Source: Cristatella mucedo (lineage: Eukaryota > Bryozoa > Phylactolaemata > Cristatellidae). From it: a stretch of DNA of 64,000 nucleotides. The position numbers were made by a program, and so were the translations under genes. Under the pieces are notes generated by a model that made no database searches, had not been told where the DNA came from, and saw nothing but the letters and a program-made list of their open reading frames with translations. The stretch lies in assembly GCA_009760855.2 (NCBI GenBank), contig WPIO01000205.1:187501-251500 (forward strand). The letters are read 5' to 3'. Numbering within the stretch: the stretch's first letter is position 1; each line of letters begins with the position of its first letter. This document shows positions 32,095-45,555 of this stretch, one piece after another.

Positions 32095-33172
32095 CTCACG
32101 ACAAATCCTCACTAGTTATGGGCAAACCCAGTGTGATTCACAAATTGGAAAGGCTGACGCTCAAAATTGGCTCTGCCAGCACATCTCCAGTTGAATCAGC
32201 TCGAAATCTAGGTGTCATATTCCAAAGCGACCTCTCGTTAGACGAGCATATCAGCTCCACAGTCAAATCTGCCTATTTTCAGCTTCATAACGTTGCTAAA
32301 ATTCGTGTTTGTTTAGATAAGGATACCACATCTAAGTTGGTCCATGCATTCGTGTCACCCCTTCTCGATTTCTGCAACCCACTGCTTACTGGCCTACCAG
32401 CATGTGCGATCAGGCGATTGCAGCTGGTGCAAAACTCTGCAGCTAGGCTTGTCTGTCGTGAGCGTCGCAGTTGCCACATTACTCCACTTCTCGCCGACCT
32501 GCACTGGCTACCAGTCAAGTAACGGATTGACCAAGGTTTTGTCGCTCCATTTTTCATTCTCCATTTTTCATTCTCAATTTTTCATTCTCAATTTTTCATT
32601 CTCAATTTTTCATTCTCAATTTTCATTCTCAATTTTCATTCTCAATTTTCATTCTCACTTTTCATTCTCACCGTTCATTCTTTGGCTCCAGCCTATCTCT
32701 CAGATATACTCCCCCATCAGGCCAAGCATCGTACCACCCGCTTTTTGGAATCCAACAGTCTACAAATACCTCGTACAAACCTCAAATCCTTTGGAGACCG
32801 TGCATTTAGTTCGTATGCTCCCAAAGCCTGGAGCTTTCTCCCGACCTGCATCAGAACATCCCCTGACTTGACCACATTTAAGAAGAACTTTAAAACACAT
32901 CTATTTAGGACAGAATTTAGTGGGTCTCAGGGATTTGTCTTTCATGTGCTTATGCGTGCTGACACTGCATGCTGCCACTAACTACATTTGCATGCTGACC
33001 CTGTGCATGTCACCCTAACCATGTTATTTATGTTGTTTATCAAGCATGATATTACTCACCATTCAATTGCATTTCCCTTTGCAGCAAATGTAAAGTGCCT
33101 AGAAAGAGATTGAGTTCTCTGAGGGCTCTTTATCAATTGCATTATTATTATTATTATTATTATATTCCACGC
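32095..33172 (+). mobile_element. LINE-A 3' part with internal minisatellite
   Basis: The frame MGKPSVIHKLERLTLKIG through LLADLHWLPVK is open for about 140 codons. Then, in the middle of the element, a TTCATTCTCAATTT array replaces the normal sequence, after which SDILPHQAKHRTTRFLESN resumes. It ends with the hairpin tail at 33085-33170. Confidence 0.9.
32545..32672 (+). repeat. TTCATTCTCAATTT minisatellite inside LINE-A
   Basis: About ten units of 12-14 bp. The related sequence CCTTCATTCTTTGG is part of normal LINE-A, so the array probably grew from it. Confidence 0.9.
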
Positions 33173-34166
33173 ATGCTGCCACCAGCTTCCAATCATGGGT
33201 CATTTTAACAATTTGACCCTTGTGACTTTCAGACAATAACTGAGATGTTTAGGTCGGAGCCCAATTGATAATTTGCTGAAAGCGCATTAGACCGATGGCC
33301 AGACCGGTATATTATTGCCAATTAGTGGATTTGATTGCCTTCGAAATACATTTCTGCTGAGGTTTTAGCATGTGTTAGGATCCGCGTTTAAAAATGTTAA
33401 CAACCATGTGAGTATGAGTCCGTGCAGGGGCACATTGCTTGTGCATGAGTAGCAGCAGTGAGAGGTTGCCACCAAGCAATGCACGAGCTGCTGCCTGCTA
33501 GGCTCCAATCGTTTCTGGAATGCAAAATCACCTGCCGAATAGTAAAAAAGCAACAGTGAGCCTGTTAGCGAATGGGATAATGTGCGTATTTCAGGATGCT
33601 ATCATCGGCGATTGCATGCTGCCCTGCTTCGTGCAATTCGGCCTTCGTGCAATTCGGCCTTCGTGCTATTCTTGCGACCTTGTGACCAATGAGGCTCCCT
33701 GTCATTGCATGTCCTGGTTCGGTGTCCTGAGGATCCAGTACAAGCCTGCGTGCTAGTCCTTTCAACGTCATTGTAAAGCACTTGGATGGCGATTTTGGTT
33801 GTCTTAGGGTGTTATACAAAAAGTTATTTTTATTGTCATTAATAATAATTGTGCTGTGTGAATTGATGCTTCTGGATGTGTGCGGCTGTCTAGTATTGTC
33901 GTGAGTCCGAACTTGTCTCTGCTGCAAGGGTGTGGACTGCATTTTGAAATATAAGTTAATAAAATGAATATAAGTTATTTTTGGTAATGTAAGGAAGGCC
34001 ATATTGAAAGCAAAAATTTTCTTGACCAATTTTGTTTGTTTTTTTCTTCTCTATTGCCACATTTGGCTGGCATATGTGTTAGCAGCAGCCCCTTCCGAGT
34101 TCTTGCTATGAGACAGACACCCATCCTAGTGGTCCAACCTTCTGGTGCCCCCCCCCCTGTACTTGC
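33173..34166. other. Intron 3, nothing assigned
   Basis: TTCGTGCAATTCGGCC is duplicated at about 33628-33662. No exon in the needed phase. Confidence 0.4.
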
Positions 34167-34312
34167 TTCTTGATGCTTCCTGTTGCTGCTTGATGCTTCC
34201 TGTTACTGCTTGATGCTTCCTGTTACTGCTGGATGCTTCCTGTTGCTGCTTGATGCTTCCTGTTGCTGCTTGATGCTTCCTGTTGCTGCTTGATGCTTCC
34301 TGTTGCTGCTTG
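34167..34312. repeat. 20-bp minisatellite, unit TGATGCTTCCTGTTGCTGCT
   Basis: About seven copies with few substitutions. Confidence 0.95.
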
Positions 34313-34369
34313 AGGGTAGCCTTGGCTTTGGTTTCCCTGTGAACATGTGCCATGTGCCCCCAGGGTAAG

Positions 34370-34535
34370 GTGGTAGGTTTAAGGTGCTTGCACTTTACGA
34401 TCTTGGCAGCTGGTTCAAGTTCGAAAGCAGGCAATTCGTTATTGCCCAGTGCAAGCAGTAGCCATAGCTTTCAATGCTCATCTACCGCCATGTAAATAAG
34501 GCTATTTGATCAGCTAACGTTTACTTTAAACTTAA
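34370..34535 (+). mobile_element. SINE-1 copy, old
   Basis: GTTCAAGTTCGAAAGCAGGC in the B box region and CAGTGCAAGCAGTAGCCATA body; strongly diverged. Confidence 0.6.
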
Positions 34536-35159
<624 letters not shown>

Positions 35160-35252
35160 GCATGTCATGTGGTGCTGAAATGTCGCACAGCAGGAGCCGT
35201 GCCACTGGGGGGGGGGGGCTAGTGTCACTGTAACGGGGTCGCACGCACCGAC
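35160..35252 (+). repeat. R4 repeat, copy 1
   Basis: CATGTCATGTGGTGCTGAAA, CAGCAGGAGCCGTGCCACTG and GGGTCGCACGCA match 61009-61092. Family unknown. Confidence 0.65.
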
Positions 35253-35284
35253 CACCCAAGGCCAAGGCGGTGCGCATAACTCTA

Positions 35285-36235
<951 letters not shown>

Positions 36236-36370
36236 GCGCATGCCAACTTACACACACTTGCACACTTACACACACAAACACAAGCACGAGCTCGGAAGCA
36301 CATACGCTTGCACACGTGCATGCATGCTCACAGACTTACATGCATATACACATACATGCACATGCTCTCA
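36236..36370. repeat. CA-rich imperfect tract
   Basis: ACACAC with interruptions, about 300 bp before exon 4. Confidence 0.7.
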
Positions 36371-36662
36371 TGGGCGGGCAAAAAGGCGTGCGCGCAAGCA
36401 GTACATGCTTGCACAGGTTTGGATTGATCACGTGTTCATATCTGGCATGACCTCGTGCTCAATCAAGCCTTTGTTTGGCGCATACTGCTTCATCCACATG
36501 CTCCTCGACAGAAGCAGCCGAATCGCTGTATTTACGCTGCAGTGCCTGTACACTTCTCTGCTGTCAGTCTCATCATGCCTGCCACCAGTCATTCTCATCG
36601 TGCACATGCCGTCTCGTGGTTCTTCATTGCAACCTCTGACCTCTGGCTCCTCGGCTTTCCAG

Positions 36663-36775
36663 GCACCACGTTCTCAGTGAAGCCAGAAGACAATGCAGAT
36701 CAGAGGAAGATCGGCGCCAGGGGCTCGGTCTGCTACTTGCACGTCTGCTCCGCCGGGCTCACTCTGGCCCTCCAG
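36663..36775 (+). CDS. Docking protein exon 4: first part of PTB domain (residues 130-167)
   Basis: The acceptor TCGGCTTTCCAG leads in phase 1 and the donor CCAG|GTAGGC closes in phase 0. The peptide opens TTFSVKPEDNADQRKIGARG and continues SVCYLHVCSAGLTLALQ. This matches the first strands of an IRS/DOK-type PTB domain: the FxVxxxxT/DxA strand, the G(S/A)xxLxL strand and the next hydrophobic strand. The window immediately upstream is CA-rich intron. Confidence 0.85.
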
Positions 36776-36846
36776 GTAGGCACGAGACTTCGCTAACTGA
36801 CCGGTTTTACTACCAATGTAGTGCCGTGGTGCCGTGCATGTCTGTT

Positions 36847-37040
36847 AGGGCCTCGATAGCCCAGAAGGTAAGGCGCTTCCTCTCTTCACGGTCAGGGTCG
36901 CGAGTTGGAATCCTGGAGTGGGCGATCCTTTATTGCCCCACTGTAAGCAGTGGAGGGAATAGCTATCCCCCAATTGTGTTTTGCCACTATTCAAGTTAGG
37001 CTGTAAAATCGGCAGTAATTAAGTAATCAAGCATTTTACT
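36847..37040 (+). mobile_element. SINE-1 copy, variant
   Basis: GATAGCCCAGAAGGTAAGGC head, GCGAGTTGGAATCCTGGAGT B box region and CTGTAAGCAGTGGAGGGAAT body. Confidence 0.7.
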
Positions 37041-37299
37041 TTATGCTTGCAATACCAAACCCCAATATCGGTCTCACTCTATCATTCGGATCGCCTGCAC
37101 AAGGCACACTACCATTAGTGCAGCTAGTAGAACTGCACCTCTTTTTCTAAATGATAGCATTATCTAAAGAGTCACTGATTGAGCTGAGAACGATATGGTT
37201 TGCTAACGTTTGCTTCTTGCGGAAGTACTTATATTCACAATATGCAACCGAAGGAGCCGCTTTCGTGAATATTTTGAGACGTTCTTGCAGCTTTGTATC

Positions 37300-37720
37300 T
37301 CCGTCAGTAACTCCACAAAGTCATAAAGACCATGTAGGTGTTACGCAGGAGAGTTTTGTATAGCGCACTCACAGCCTAAGCGGCTTTCGGTACGCATTCG
37401 GTAGCCAACAGACTTCGTCTCACGCAACAAAGAGAAAGTGGGAAGCATAGCAGAGTTAGGAGAGCAGTTGAGGTAGTGAGTAGCATAGAAGTAGCAGTTC
37501 AGGACCGCTGAAAAAGATGTGCCATAGTCGGCAGTTGGAGAGTAGATGTCGTTGCGTAAGAATTGTGGAAGCGAGTTCCACAGTCTAGGACCTGCAGAGC
37601 TAAAGCTTCTGTCGCCAACTGTCTTTAAGTGGAGTAATGGGACAGCTAATTTTTTGTCCACACAGGACCTGGGGGTGCGAACAGGCTGAAACTGATGCAG
37701 CTTTGAAAGCTTTGCCCTAT
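37300..37720 (-). mobile_element. LINE-B 3' end
   Basis: Minus strand frame GDRSFSSAGPRLWNSLPQFL through TKSVGYRM to the terminus near 37300. Confidence 0.88.
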
Positions 37721-38284
37721 GTCTCAACTAAGAGTTGAGACATACCATAACTTAAAATTTCCAGCTTTAGTCGTTATGCTTCAGTTAAATATTGTTTGTA
37801 ATTGCAATGGGAAAACAAAGTCGGTATTGTTGCTGCTACAAATGTGTTGCCTCCAAGTTCATTTCAAAGATAGCTAGCTGTTTGAAGGGCACATAGACCA
37901 TCAAGGGATATTACGATATCCGCGACTGTTTAAGCTTAATGGTGAAAGGTCCGATAAATGATGATGGTGTCCAAGCAATTTGAGTATATTGTTTAGATGG
38001 GACGTCCATATCAAGATATACATTCTTATTCAGATGCTAATGGCTGAGGATTAATCACCCTCGCTGAGATTGTGGCTTGATATTGACTCTAGCTTACTCC
38101 ATAGGACTCATTATGATACGTGAAAGTTGGGTGCTGGGCGTTCGACCAGTGGTAGGGTGGTCTCACTTCATGACCCTGTCATAGTTTCAGATACTTAAAA
38201 CATGCAATCCATTGTTGCCTATTGCAGGCCGGTCGAAAGCCACTAAGTCTCTTCTGCGGCCTAGCTGGATATGTACAACCTATT
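37721..38284. other. Intron 4, nothing assigned
   Basis: A possible SINE-like head at 38130-38190 is too diverged to call. Confidence 0.35.
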
Positions 38285-38448
<164 letters not shown>

Positions 38449-38598
38449 TATTATTTATTTATGAAATGGAATTAGTGACATTCTCTGATCACCAAGGCCT
38501 TTTTGAGCGACTCTCATCTCGTCTGGGCATCCCTGGCACTGCTCTGCAATGGTTCAACTATCCCAGTGGGAGACTCCAGCGTTTTGATGTAAGTAATA

Positions 38599-39018
38599 AT
38601 AATAATAATAAGACACTCGATAAAGGGCCCTCAGATAACTCAATCTCTTTCTAGGCGCTTTACATTTGCTGCAAAGGAAACATGATCATATGGCAAACGG
38701 TATCATGCTTGATAAACAGCAAGAATAACATGGTTACGGGTGACATGCACAGTGTCAGCACGCATAAGCACGTGAAGGACGAATCACAGGGACCCACTAA
38801 ATGCTGTCCTAAATAGGTGTTTTTAGGTTCTTTTTAAATGTGGTCAAGCCAGGGGATGTTCTGACGCAAGTCGGGAGTTCCAGGCTTTGGGAGCATACGA
38901 ACTACATGCACGGCCTATAAAGGATTTGAGGTTTGTACGAGGTATTGGTAGACTGTTGGGTTCCAAAAAGCAGGTAGTACGATGCTTAATGAATGACGAT
39001 AACGATGAATGGACCAAG
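38599..39018 (-). mobile_element. LINE-A 3' end inserted into LINE-A
   Basis: Starts with an AATAATAATAATAA tail and CTCGATAAAGGGCCCTCAG on the plus strand, and runs about 400 bp into the C-terminal coding part. Confidence 0.85.
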
Positions 39019-39142
39019 ATCGTCCGAGGTACCTCTGAAATATGGGGTACCTCAGGGATTCGTGCTTGGTCTGATTCTTTTCACGATTTAGACTTCCGCT
39101 CTTGCCGATGTGATTGCCAAGCACAATCTAGGCTTTCACATC

Positions 39143-39146
<4 letters not shown>

Positions 39147-39181
<35 letters not shown>

Positions 39182-39532
39182 TCACTTGATAAAGCGCCCT
39201 CAGAGAACTCAATCTCTATCTAGGCGCTTTACATTTGCTGCAAAGTGAAATGCAATTGAATGGTGAGTAAAATCATGCTTGAAAAGCATACAAAATGAAT
39301 AATATGGTTAGGGGTGACATGCACAGAGTCAACATGCAAATGTGGTTAGTGGCAGCATGCACAGTGTCAGCACGTATAAGCACATGGAGGACGAATCACA
39401 GGGACCCGCTAATTGCTGTCCTAAATAGGTGTGTTTGTAGGTTCCTTTTAAATGTGGTCAGGTCGGGGGATGTTCTGACGCAGGTCGGGTGGGAGTTCCA
39501 GGCTGTGGGAGCATATGAACTAAATGCACGGT
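39147..39532 (-). mobile_element. Second LINE-A 3' end inserted into the same LINE-A
   Basis: A long (AAT)n tail at 39147-39180, then the hairpin and about 350 bp of 3' UTR and coding. The host text resumes at TCTATGCAGATGAC, in register with its text before the insertion. Confidence 0.87.
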
Positions 39533-40764
39533 CTATGCAGATGACTTCAGTTGTACCTTTGCTTTGATTCCTCCCAGCTCCTTAGCCCTCGAGCACGTCG
39601 AATTCCCTCAACTCCCTTGCAGCATGTATTGGTGACATCTGCGCACGGATGGCAGCAAATTTTCTAAAACTAAACGATGATAAAACTAACTTACTAGTTG
39701 TGGGCAAACCAAGTGTGATTCAGAAATTGGAGAGGCTAACGCTCAAAATTAACTCTGCCAGCATATATCTTGTTGAATCTGCACGAAATGTAGGTGTCAT
39801 GTCTTAAAGTGACCTCTCATTAGACGACTACATCAGCTCCGCAGTCAAGTCTTCCTACTTCCAGCTACATTGGTAAAATTCGGGCCTGTTTAGATAGGAA
39901 TACCACATCTAAGCTGGTCCATGCATTTGTGACATCCCTTCTTGACTTCTGTAACTCATTGCTTGCTGGCCTACCGGCACGTGCAATCAGAAGCTTACAG
40001 CTGGTGCAAAACTCTGCAGCTAGGCTTGTCTGTCGCGAGCGTCGCAGTTGCCGTATCACACCACTTCTCGCCGACCTGCACTAGCTACAAGTCAAGCAAA
40101 GGATCGACTTCAAGGTTTTGTCGCTCACTTTTAGGTCCCTTCATTCTTTGGCTCCAGCCTACTTATAAGATCTACTCCCCTACCAGACCAAGCATCGTAC
40201 CACCTGCTTTTCGGAATCCAACAGTTTACCTATACCTCGTACAAACCTCAAATCCTTTGGAGACCGTGCATTTAGTTCGTATGCTCCCAAAGCCTGGAAC
40301 TCCCTCCCGACTTGCATCAGAATATTCCCTGACTTGACCACATTTGAAAGGAACTTGAAAACACGCCTATTTAATACAGCATTTAGTGGGTCCCTGTGAT
40401 TTGTCCTTCATGTGCTTATGCGTGCTGACACTGTGCATGCTGCCACTAACCACTCGTGCACGCTGACCCTGTGCATGTCACCCGTAACCATGTTATTCAT
40501 GTTGTTTATTAAGTATTATACCACTCACCATTCGATCGCCTTTTTTTGCAGCAAATGTAAAGCGCCTAGAAAGAGATTGATTTCTATGAGATCACTTTAT
40601 CGCGTGTAGCATTATCATTATCATTAGTCATGTCAATAGCATGCAGAAGTTCAAGAGGCTTAAGCACGTGTTGGACAATTGACATGAGCAAAGGAAATTA
40701 CGTGGCGATTTAGTGTTTTTTGGTGTTACGCAAAAGTAGGTGGCTTTTTAGCTTCATTTTCGGC

Positions 40765-41725
40765 ATATTTTGGCAAATTTCCTTAAACTGAACGATGATA
40801 AAACTAAGCTGCTGCTCATATGACGCCCTAAGCAGGTGGCTTGACTAGAAAGAAAACTGTGCTCTTCTAAAAAGTGATGATGTTGTGCAATCATCACCTT
40901 GTGCTCGGAATTTAGTTGTCGTATTCGACAGCTGCCTAAATTTTGAAAGCTTCGTTAAGAAGACTGCTTCCACAGCTTGCCATCACGTCTGCACACCAAT
41001 ACTAAGATTAGGAACTGTCTTCGGTGGTGGCTTGCAACAATTTTAGCTTGCTCTTTTCTTCTGTCTAAGCTAGATTATTTTAACTCCCTTTTTACTGGGG
41101 TACCGAAAAAGACACTATGGCCACTGAAGCAGGCAGCAAGTATGGCTGCAAGGTTAGTTTGCACATCCCAGAGGTTTGACCAAGTGTCTCCTTTGCTAAA
41201 AGAGCTAGGATGGCTGCCGGTTGGTCAACGGATACAGAGCAAGGTTCTTGTTCAGATCTCCAAGGCCCACCACGGCTTGGCTCCTTCATACCTTGCTGAA
41301 ATGCTGCACCAGTGTAGCCTCCTCGTGCCCTCAGGTCCTGTATGGACAATACATTAGCTGTTCTATTCCTCTGCTTAAAGACAGTTGGCGACAGAAGCTT
41401 TAGCTCTGCAGGTCGTAGACTTTGGTACTCACTTTCACAGCTCTTATGGAACAGCATCTACTCTCCTGCTGCTGACTGTGGCACATCCTTTCCAGTGGTC
41501 CGAAACTGCAACTTCCATGCTACTCACTGCCTCAACTGCTCTCCCGACTCAGCTATGCTTCTCACTTTCTCTTTGATATGTGAGATGAAGTCTGTCGGCT
41601 ACCGAATGCTTACCGAAAGCCGCTTAGGCTGTGAGTGTGCTAAACAAAACTCTCCTGTGTGACAGTGACATAGTCTGCATGGCCTTGTGGAGTTACAGAC
41701 GGAGATACATTGCAGTACATGGCAG
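40765..41725 (+). mobile_element. LINE-B fragment
   Basis: From SKLDYFNSLFTGVPKK and ELGWLPVGQRIQSKVL to GDRSFSSAGRRLWYSL and the GGAGTTACAGACGGAGATAC terminus, with frameshifts. Confidence 0.87.
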
Positions 41726-42406
41726 CCCATGCCCCTTCCTGCCGGCGATTAGCTTTGGAAGAAGCCTTATAATGGAAGTGCTGACAACCTGTCCCTTAGC
41801 GAGCTTGGACTTTACAAAGCAGATAGGGTTCGGCTCGCTTCTGAAATATTGTTATATCTATGTGGATGCAGGTTCGTAGCAGCTGAGCCTGCTGCGTATC
41901 TTCCTTTGGTGGTCTGTGGCCATCTGTCGGCTTAGTGCTAAAACGAATCGATCCATTAGCAGAAGCTATAACACAGCCGATGGGCCTGCCGTGGCGGCTC
42001 AATGACTCAAATGTGCTTGGCCCATCGTTGACAGTGGTCGTCTTCGGATTGACAGCACGAATGATGTTTGTGAGACAAGTGGTCCAGAGCAGAGCATTAG
42101 GCTGCAGAGGCTGCTTGAGCATCCATCATTGTTGCAGGTATTAAGCTCTCACTGACCCATCGATGCCACCTAAATCTCCCTTTTTTTTTCTGGGCCTTAT
42201 TTGTTGGGCTAGTGGACTAGTTGGGATGGCTGGCTTGAGTGCAGCTCTATGCACGATCGTGCGAGAAATTGAAAGGTGTAGCTAGCCAGTTGTATACTCG
42301 ACTACACCAGTATTTGTGCTGCCGGTCACAGCTGTAATGGCACTGCCTTGGCGATATCAGTAGCAACGTAGCAACGCCTGCTGCATGTCAGCATAAATAC
42401 ACATAC
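41726..42406. other. Intron 4, nothing assigned
   Basis: No motif recognised. Confidence 0.4.
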
Positions 42407-42545
42407 ATAATTCATTTGTATAGCGCCCAAAGAGAACTTAATCTCTATCCGGGCGCTTCACATATGCCTCGGGGCTTGAGCCCACGACCTCAGCCAGACC
42501 TTGGTCGGGGCGAGCACCTTATCTGCTGGACCAAACCAGCTCGGC
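42407..42545 (-). mobile_element. SINE-2 copy, complete
   Basis: Minus strand TGGTTTGGTCCAGCAGATAA head, GGGCTCAAGCCCC B box and the GCGCTATACAAATGAATTAT end. Confidence 0.87.
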
Positions 42546-43394
42546 AGCTTTCATCCCTTCCACAAAGTGCTGATCCCCTTAACCTGTCCGAGGTAGAGCC
42601 CAGAGGTCATCCCAATGTCGAAGGTCATACCAAGGTCGGCATTCTGCAGCTGCGTTTGCTGATGTCAGACTTTTAAACTTATTCAGTAGTCAAGTTTCTG
42701 CATATTGAATGCTGAATCTATTTGGTCAATATTTTACCTATACCAACAGTAAATAAATCGTAAGTACCAATAGGCTATATTAGGATGGCGATTGTGCCCT
42801 TTATCATGTAGCAGTCCTCTCCTAAGGAAGGTACCACATGCTTCCAGCCATCGCATATGTAATTGCTCCCAGTCTAGTCCAAGTATGCATTGGCTCGGCA
42901 GTGGTAAATGACAGCTGTCCATATTGTTAAGCAGCGTGGACAGTGCTTACTTCACACCTGGGAGTTCCCTTGTAATGTGGTCGTGCAAAGATGCCAATAG
43001 ACATGCGAAAATGGAACGCACACAGCTGCCACGTCAAAGCTTTATTTGGTTTTGTTCGAGCACAAGTCTACCATTAGTCAATGACTGACGTGCCCACGCA
43101 GCTTTGAAAGTGGTTTTTGCTGAGTTTTCTCAGTTGTCTCCAAATCACGAGAATGGGTGGTCGTCCCCCCCCCCAAAGGCAGCTAGGCGGCCTGTCCTTC
43201 AGCTTCAGATAATGATTGGCGCTTGGCACTAGCTTGTGCTGTGTAGCTCCCTCCAGCAGTGTTGTATATAGAGACTGCTTCAGTCTCTAGTTAAGACACA
43301 TTAGTCTAACACTAAGAAAACTGTATCAGTCTGCAATGTAAAATGAAGTCAGCCTGATGATGGAAGTTGTTTTTGTTTAGCTTCCTTTCAGTAT
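42546..43394. other. Intron 4, nothing assigned
   Basis: No motif recognised. Confidence 0.4.
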
Positions 43395-43740
43395 TATACC
43401 AAAAGTTTTTTCAGTGGCAAACCCTTCTCCGAAATGCAAATGCAAAACACGAACAGCATTGCTGAGGCAGGAGGGCAGTCAAGAAAGTGGCATGGAAACA
43501 GCAGCTGAGGAAGCATCACCAGAAGGAAGGAAGCGGCACGCAAGTGTCTGTAGCAAGAAGAAGATGTCTTTGGAAAGAATATGAGTCTTGAGTTCCATGG
43601 TGTAGGATGCATGAAGAAAATAGTTCTGTTGCCAGTAGTCGTTAGTGATAGAATGAGACAGTCAAGTTACTGCCCCCCGAAAGGACCGGAGAGTGAAGGC
43701 TAAAGATGCTGCACTAGTTCAGCTTTAAGTGATTAAGATA
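43395..43740 (-). mobile_element. LINE-B-like fragment, very old
   Basis: PWNSRLIFF, CHFLDCPPASAML echo LINE-B (LWNSLPQFL, THYLNCSPDSAML). Confidence 0.5.
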
Positions 43741-44102
43741 AACCTGCTGTTGGCCTTATAGATTCGAACGACTGGCCTTTATAGATTTGAATTATTCGAA
43801 TTTTAGTTTGCAAATCAACCTGAAGCCATCGCAGCCCTATTTGTCCCATTTTTAAGTTGTCATCTATTTCTCACCTGCTTTAGTTTCAGTTTCTCAATTA
43901 GCCATTCAATCAGCTTCTTGCTTTTTAAACATCCGAGTGATGACTGATTTTGTGATTCGTATACTCATGGCTACGAGTTTATATTGGGGCTTACTCTGGT
44001 AGATAGTCTGCACTGTGCTGCACTTTTACATGGGATTTTAGCCCGTGTAGATAGTCGTAGATGTGGCTGCTTTGTTCGGGTTCTATTTTCGTTTTACTAC
44101 AG
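43741..44102. other. End of intron 4
   Basis: Leads into the exon 5 acceptor; T-rich close to the border. No other feature. Confidence 0.4.
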
Positions 44103-44324
44103 GTTGGTTACTCTATTTTTAAGGTGTCACGGTCCATTGTTGCTCAGTGGCCATTGAAGTGCATCAGATGGTATTCAAGCTCTGACAAAGGCCAGTTCGT
44201 GTTTGAAGCCGGAAGGCGAGCGCCTATGGGTGAAGGGCGGTATTCATTTGATACTCATCTCACTCAAGACACACAGCTTTACGATCTGCTGGACAAGTAC
44301 GTCATGGATGCCAATAGCCTTTGG
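44103..44324 (+). CDS. Docking protein exon 5: core of PTB domain (residues 168-241)
   Basis: The exon begins after TTTACTACAG in phase 0 and ends CTTTGG|GTGAGA in phase 0. It encodes IVAQWPLKCIRWY, then QFVFEAGRRAPMGEGRYSFD and a closing helix with LYDLLDKYV. These are the hallmark segments of a DOK/IRS PTB domain, which binds NPxpY sites on receptors. Two arginines equivalent by position to the phosphotyrosine-binding pair of IRS/DOK are present (R189 in CIRWY and R205 in AGRR); the residue after R189 is Trp where family members usually have Arg. An in-frame second acceptor, TATTTTTAAG at 44114-44123, would drop seven residues. Confidence 0.92.
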
Positions 44325-44426
44325 GTGAGAGATATGATCACTTAGACTGGTGTTTGCTAGCAGAGCACGCTTGACAATCAGCAATGATCGTCAGAATCGT
44401 CGAGCAGGGAATCGCTAAACTCGCTC

Positions 44427-44551
44427 GCAGCACGCATCGATCGACGATCGACGACGATCGATCGACGATCGATGCGTGCTGCGATCGACGATCGACGATC
44501 GATCGATCGACGAACGATCTGCGATCGACGTGCTGCGATCGACGATCGACG
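44427..44551. repeat. CGATCG-rich cluster with 56-bp near-perfect palindrome
   Basis: 44427-44482 is palindromic with exact 17-base ends (GCAGCACGCATCGATCG and its complement). GATC repeats continue to about 44551. It starts about 100 bp after the exon 5 donor. Confidence 0.9.
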
Positions 44552-44940
44552 AAGCATTAGTTGGCAGCAAACTTCATCGTTAAAATTCAGGGCCAGTACT
44601 ATTATGGTCGGCTTCTGTTATAAGAACAAAGTACCTGTTGGCCGAGTGGTAACCACTTTTCAAAAAGCTACTTTTCTTGCACTTGATTAGTGCATTCGTG
44701 TTCCCCACCCGTACTCTTAGGCACTAGCTGTACCTTTAAGAAATTTCCTTAGATTTGGCTTGAATACGTTCGAAGAGCTTCAAAGAACCGCCAGCTTCAA
44801 GCAGAAGCTGTTTTTTTTCAATTTTTATAAGCAGGAACAATTTTGTGCGATTTTTTGCCGGGCTCGGAAGCAAATTGTATTTTTCCTTAGTGTCCTATGG
44901 GAAATTGTGTTCCGGGTTAGTCCAGTCTGGGTAAATAAAT

Positions 44941-45110
44941 AAATATTAGCAGATGTGACCGCCTCATTTGTGTCGCAGCAGAAGAGCCTTAACGGCTGTC
45001 AATGGCACTTGCAGTTGGCAACACAGGATCGCCCACTGCAGGATTCGAACCCACGACCTCGTTTGTGAAGATGCAGCGCCTTATCCCCTCGGCTATCACT
45101 TGCCCCCTAG
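44941..45110 (-). mobile_element. SINE-1 copy
   Basis: GGGTTCGAATCCTGC B box on the minus strand, with the usual body and a GTGATAGCCGAGGGGATAAG head. Confidence 0.8.
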
Positions 45111-45555
45111 TGAGTAGGTTTCTAACCCGGAACCTTTCTGCACTTGTTACTGGGTGCCGTACTGACAAGCACTCAATCTTTCCTTCTGCATAATGCCTTC
45201 TTTCGAAGCCTATCACCAAGGTACAAGCGTTCAGGGAAGGTTTGCCATTAGCGTGCGACTGCCTTTGCTCAGCGGCGTCTTTAGAGCAAAGTAGTATGCT
45301 CTGATGCCGTGTAGTTACCACCCTACCGAATGTTTCCTGCATCAAATGTTCGACACGTAGTTGTGTCACGTGTTAGGCCATGCAGAGCCGAGGTAGGATC
45401 CTGTGTATTATTCGGAGTTAGTTGCCTGCCTGGGCCGCCCTAACCTCGTTATGCGTGGTGGGTGACATCGTCTGCAAGCTCACCGTGTCACTGTGGCCTG
45501 GTATTGAGAAGCTGCTGTGCATGACTGCTGCTTTTTTTTGTTTTCTTTTGTTTAG

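Larger units (their letters stand above)
38475..40626 (+). mobile_element. LINE-A plus copy split by two minus LINE-A insertions
   Basis: Host pieces are 38475-38598, 39019-39146 and 39533-40626; joined, they follow the LINE-A order (GTALQWF, PQGSVLG-like, YADD-like region, MAANFLKLNDDKTNLL, tail at 40558). The host is decayed by stops and indels. Confidence 0.85.
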
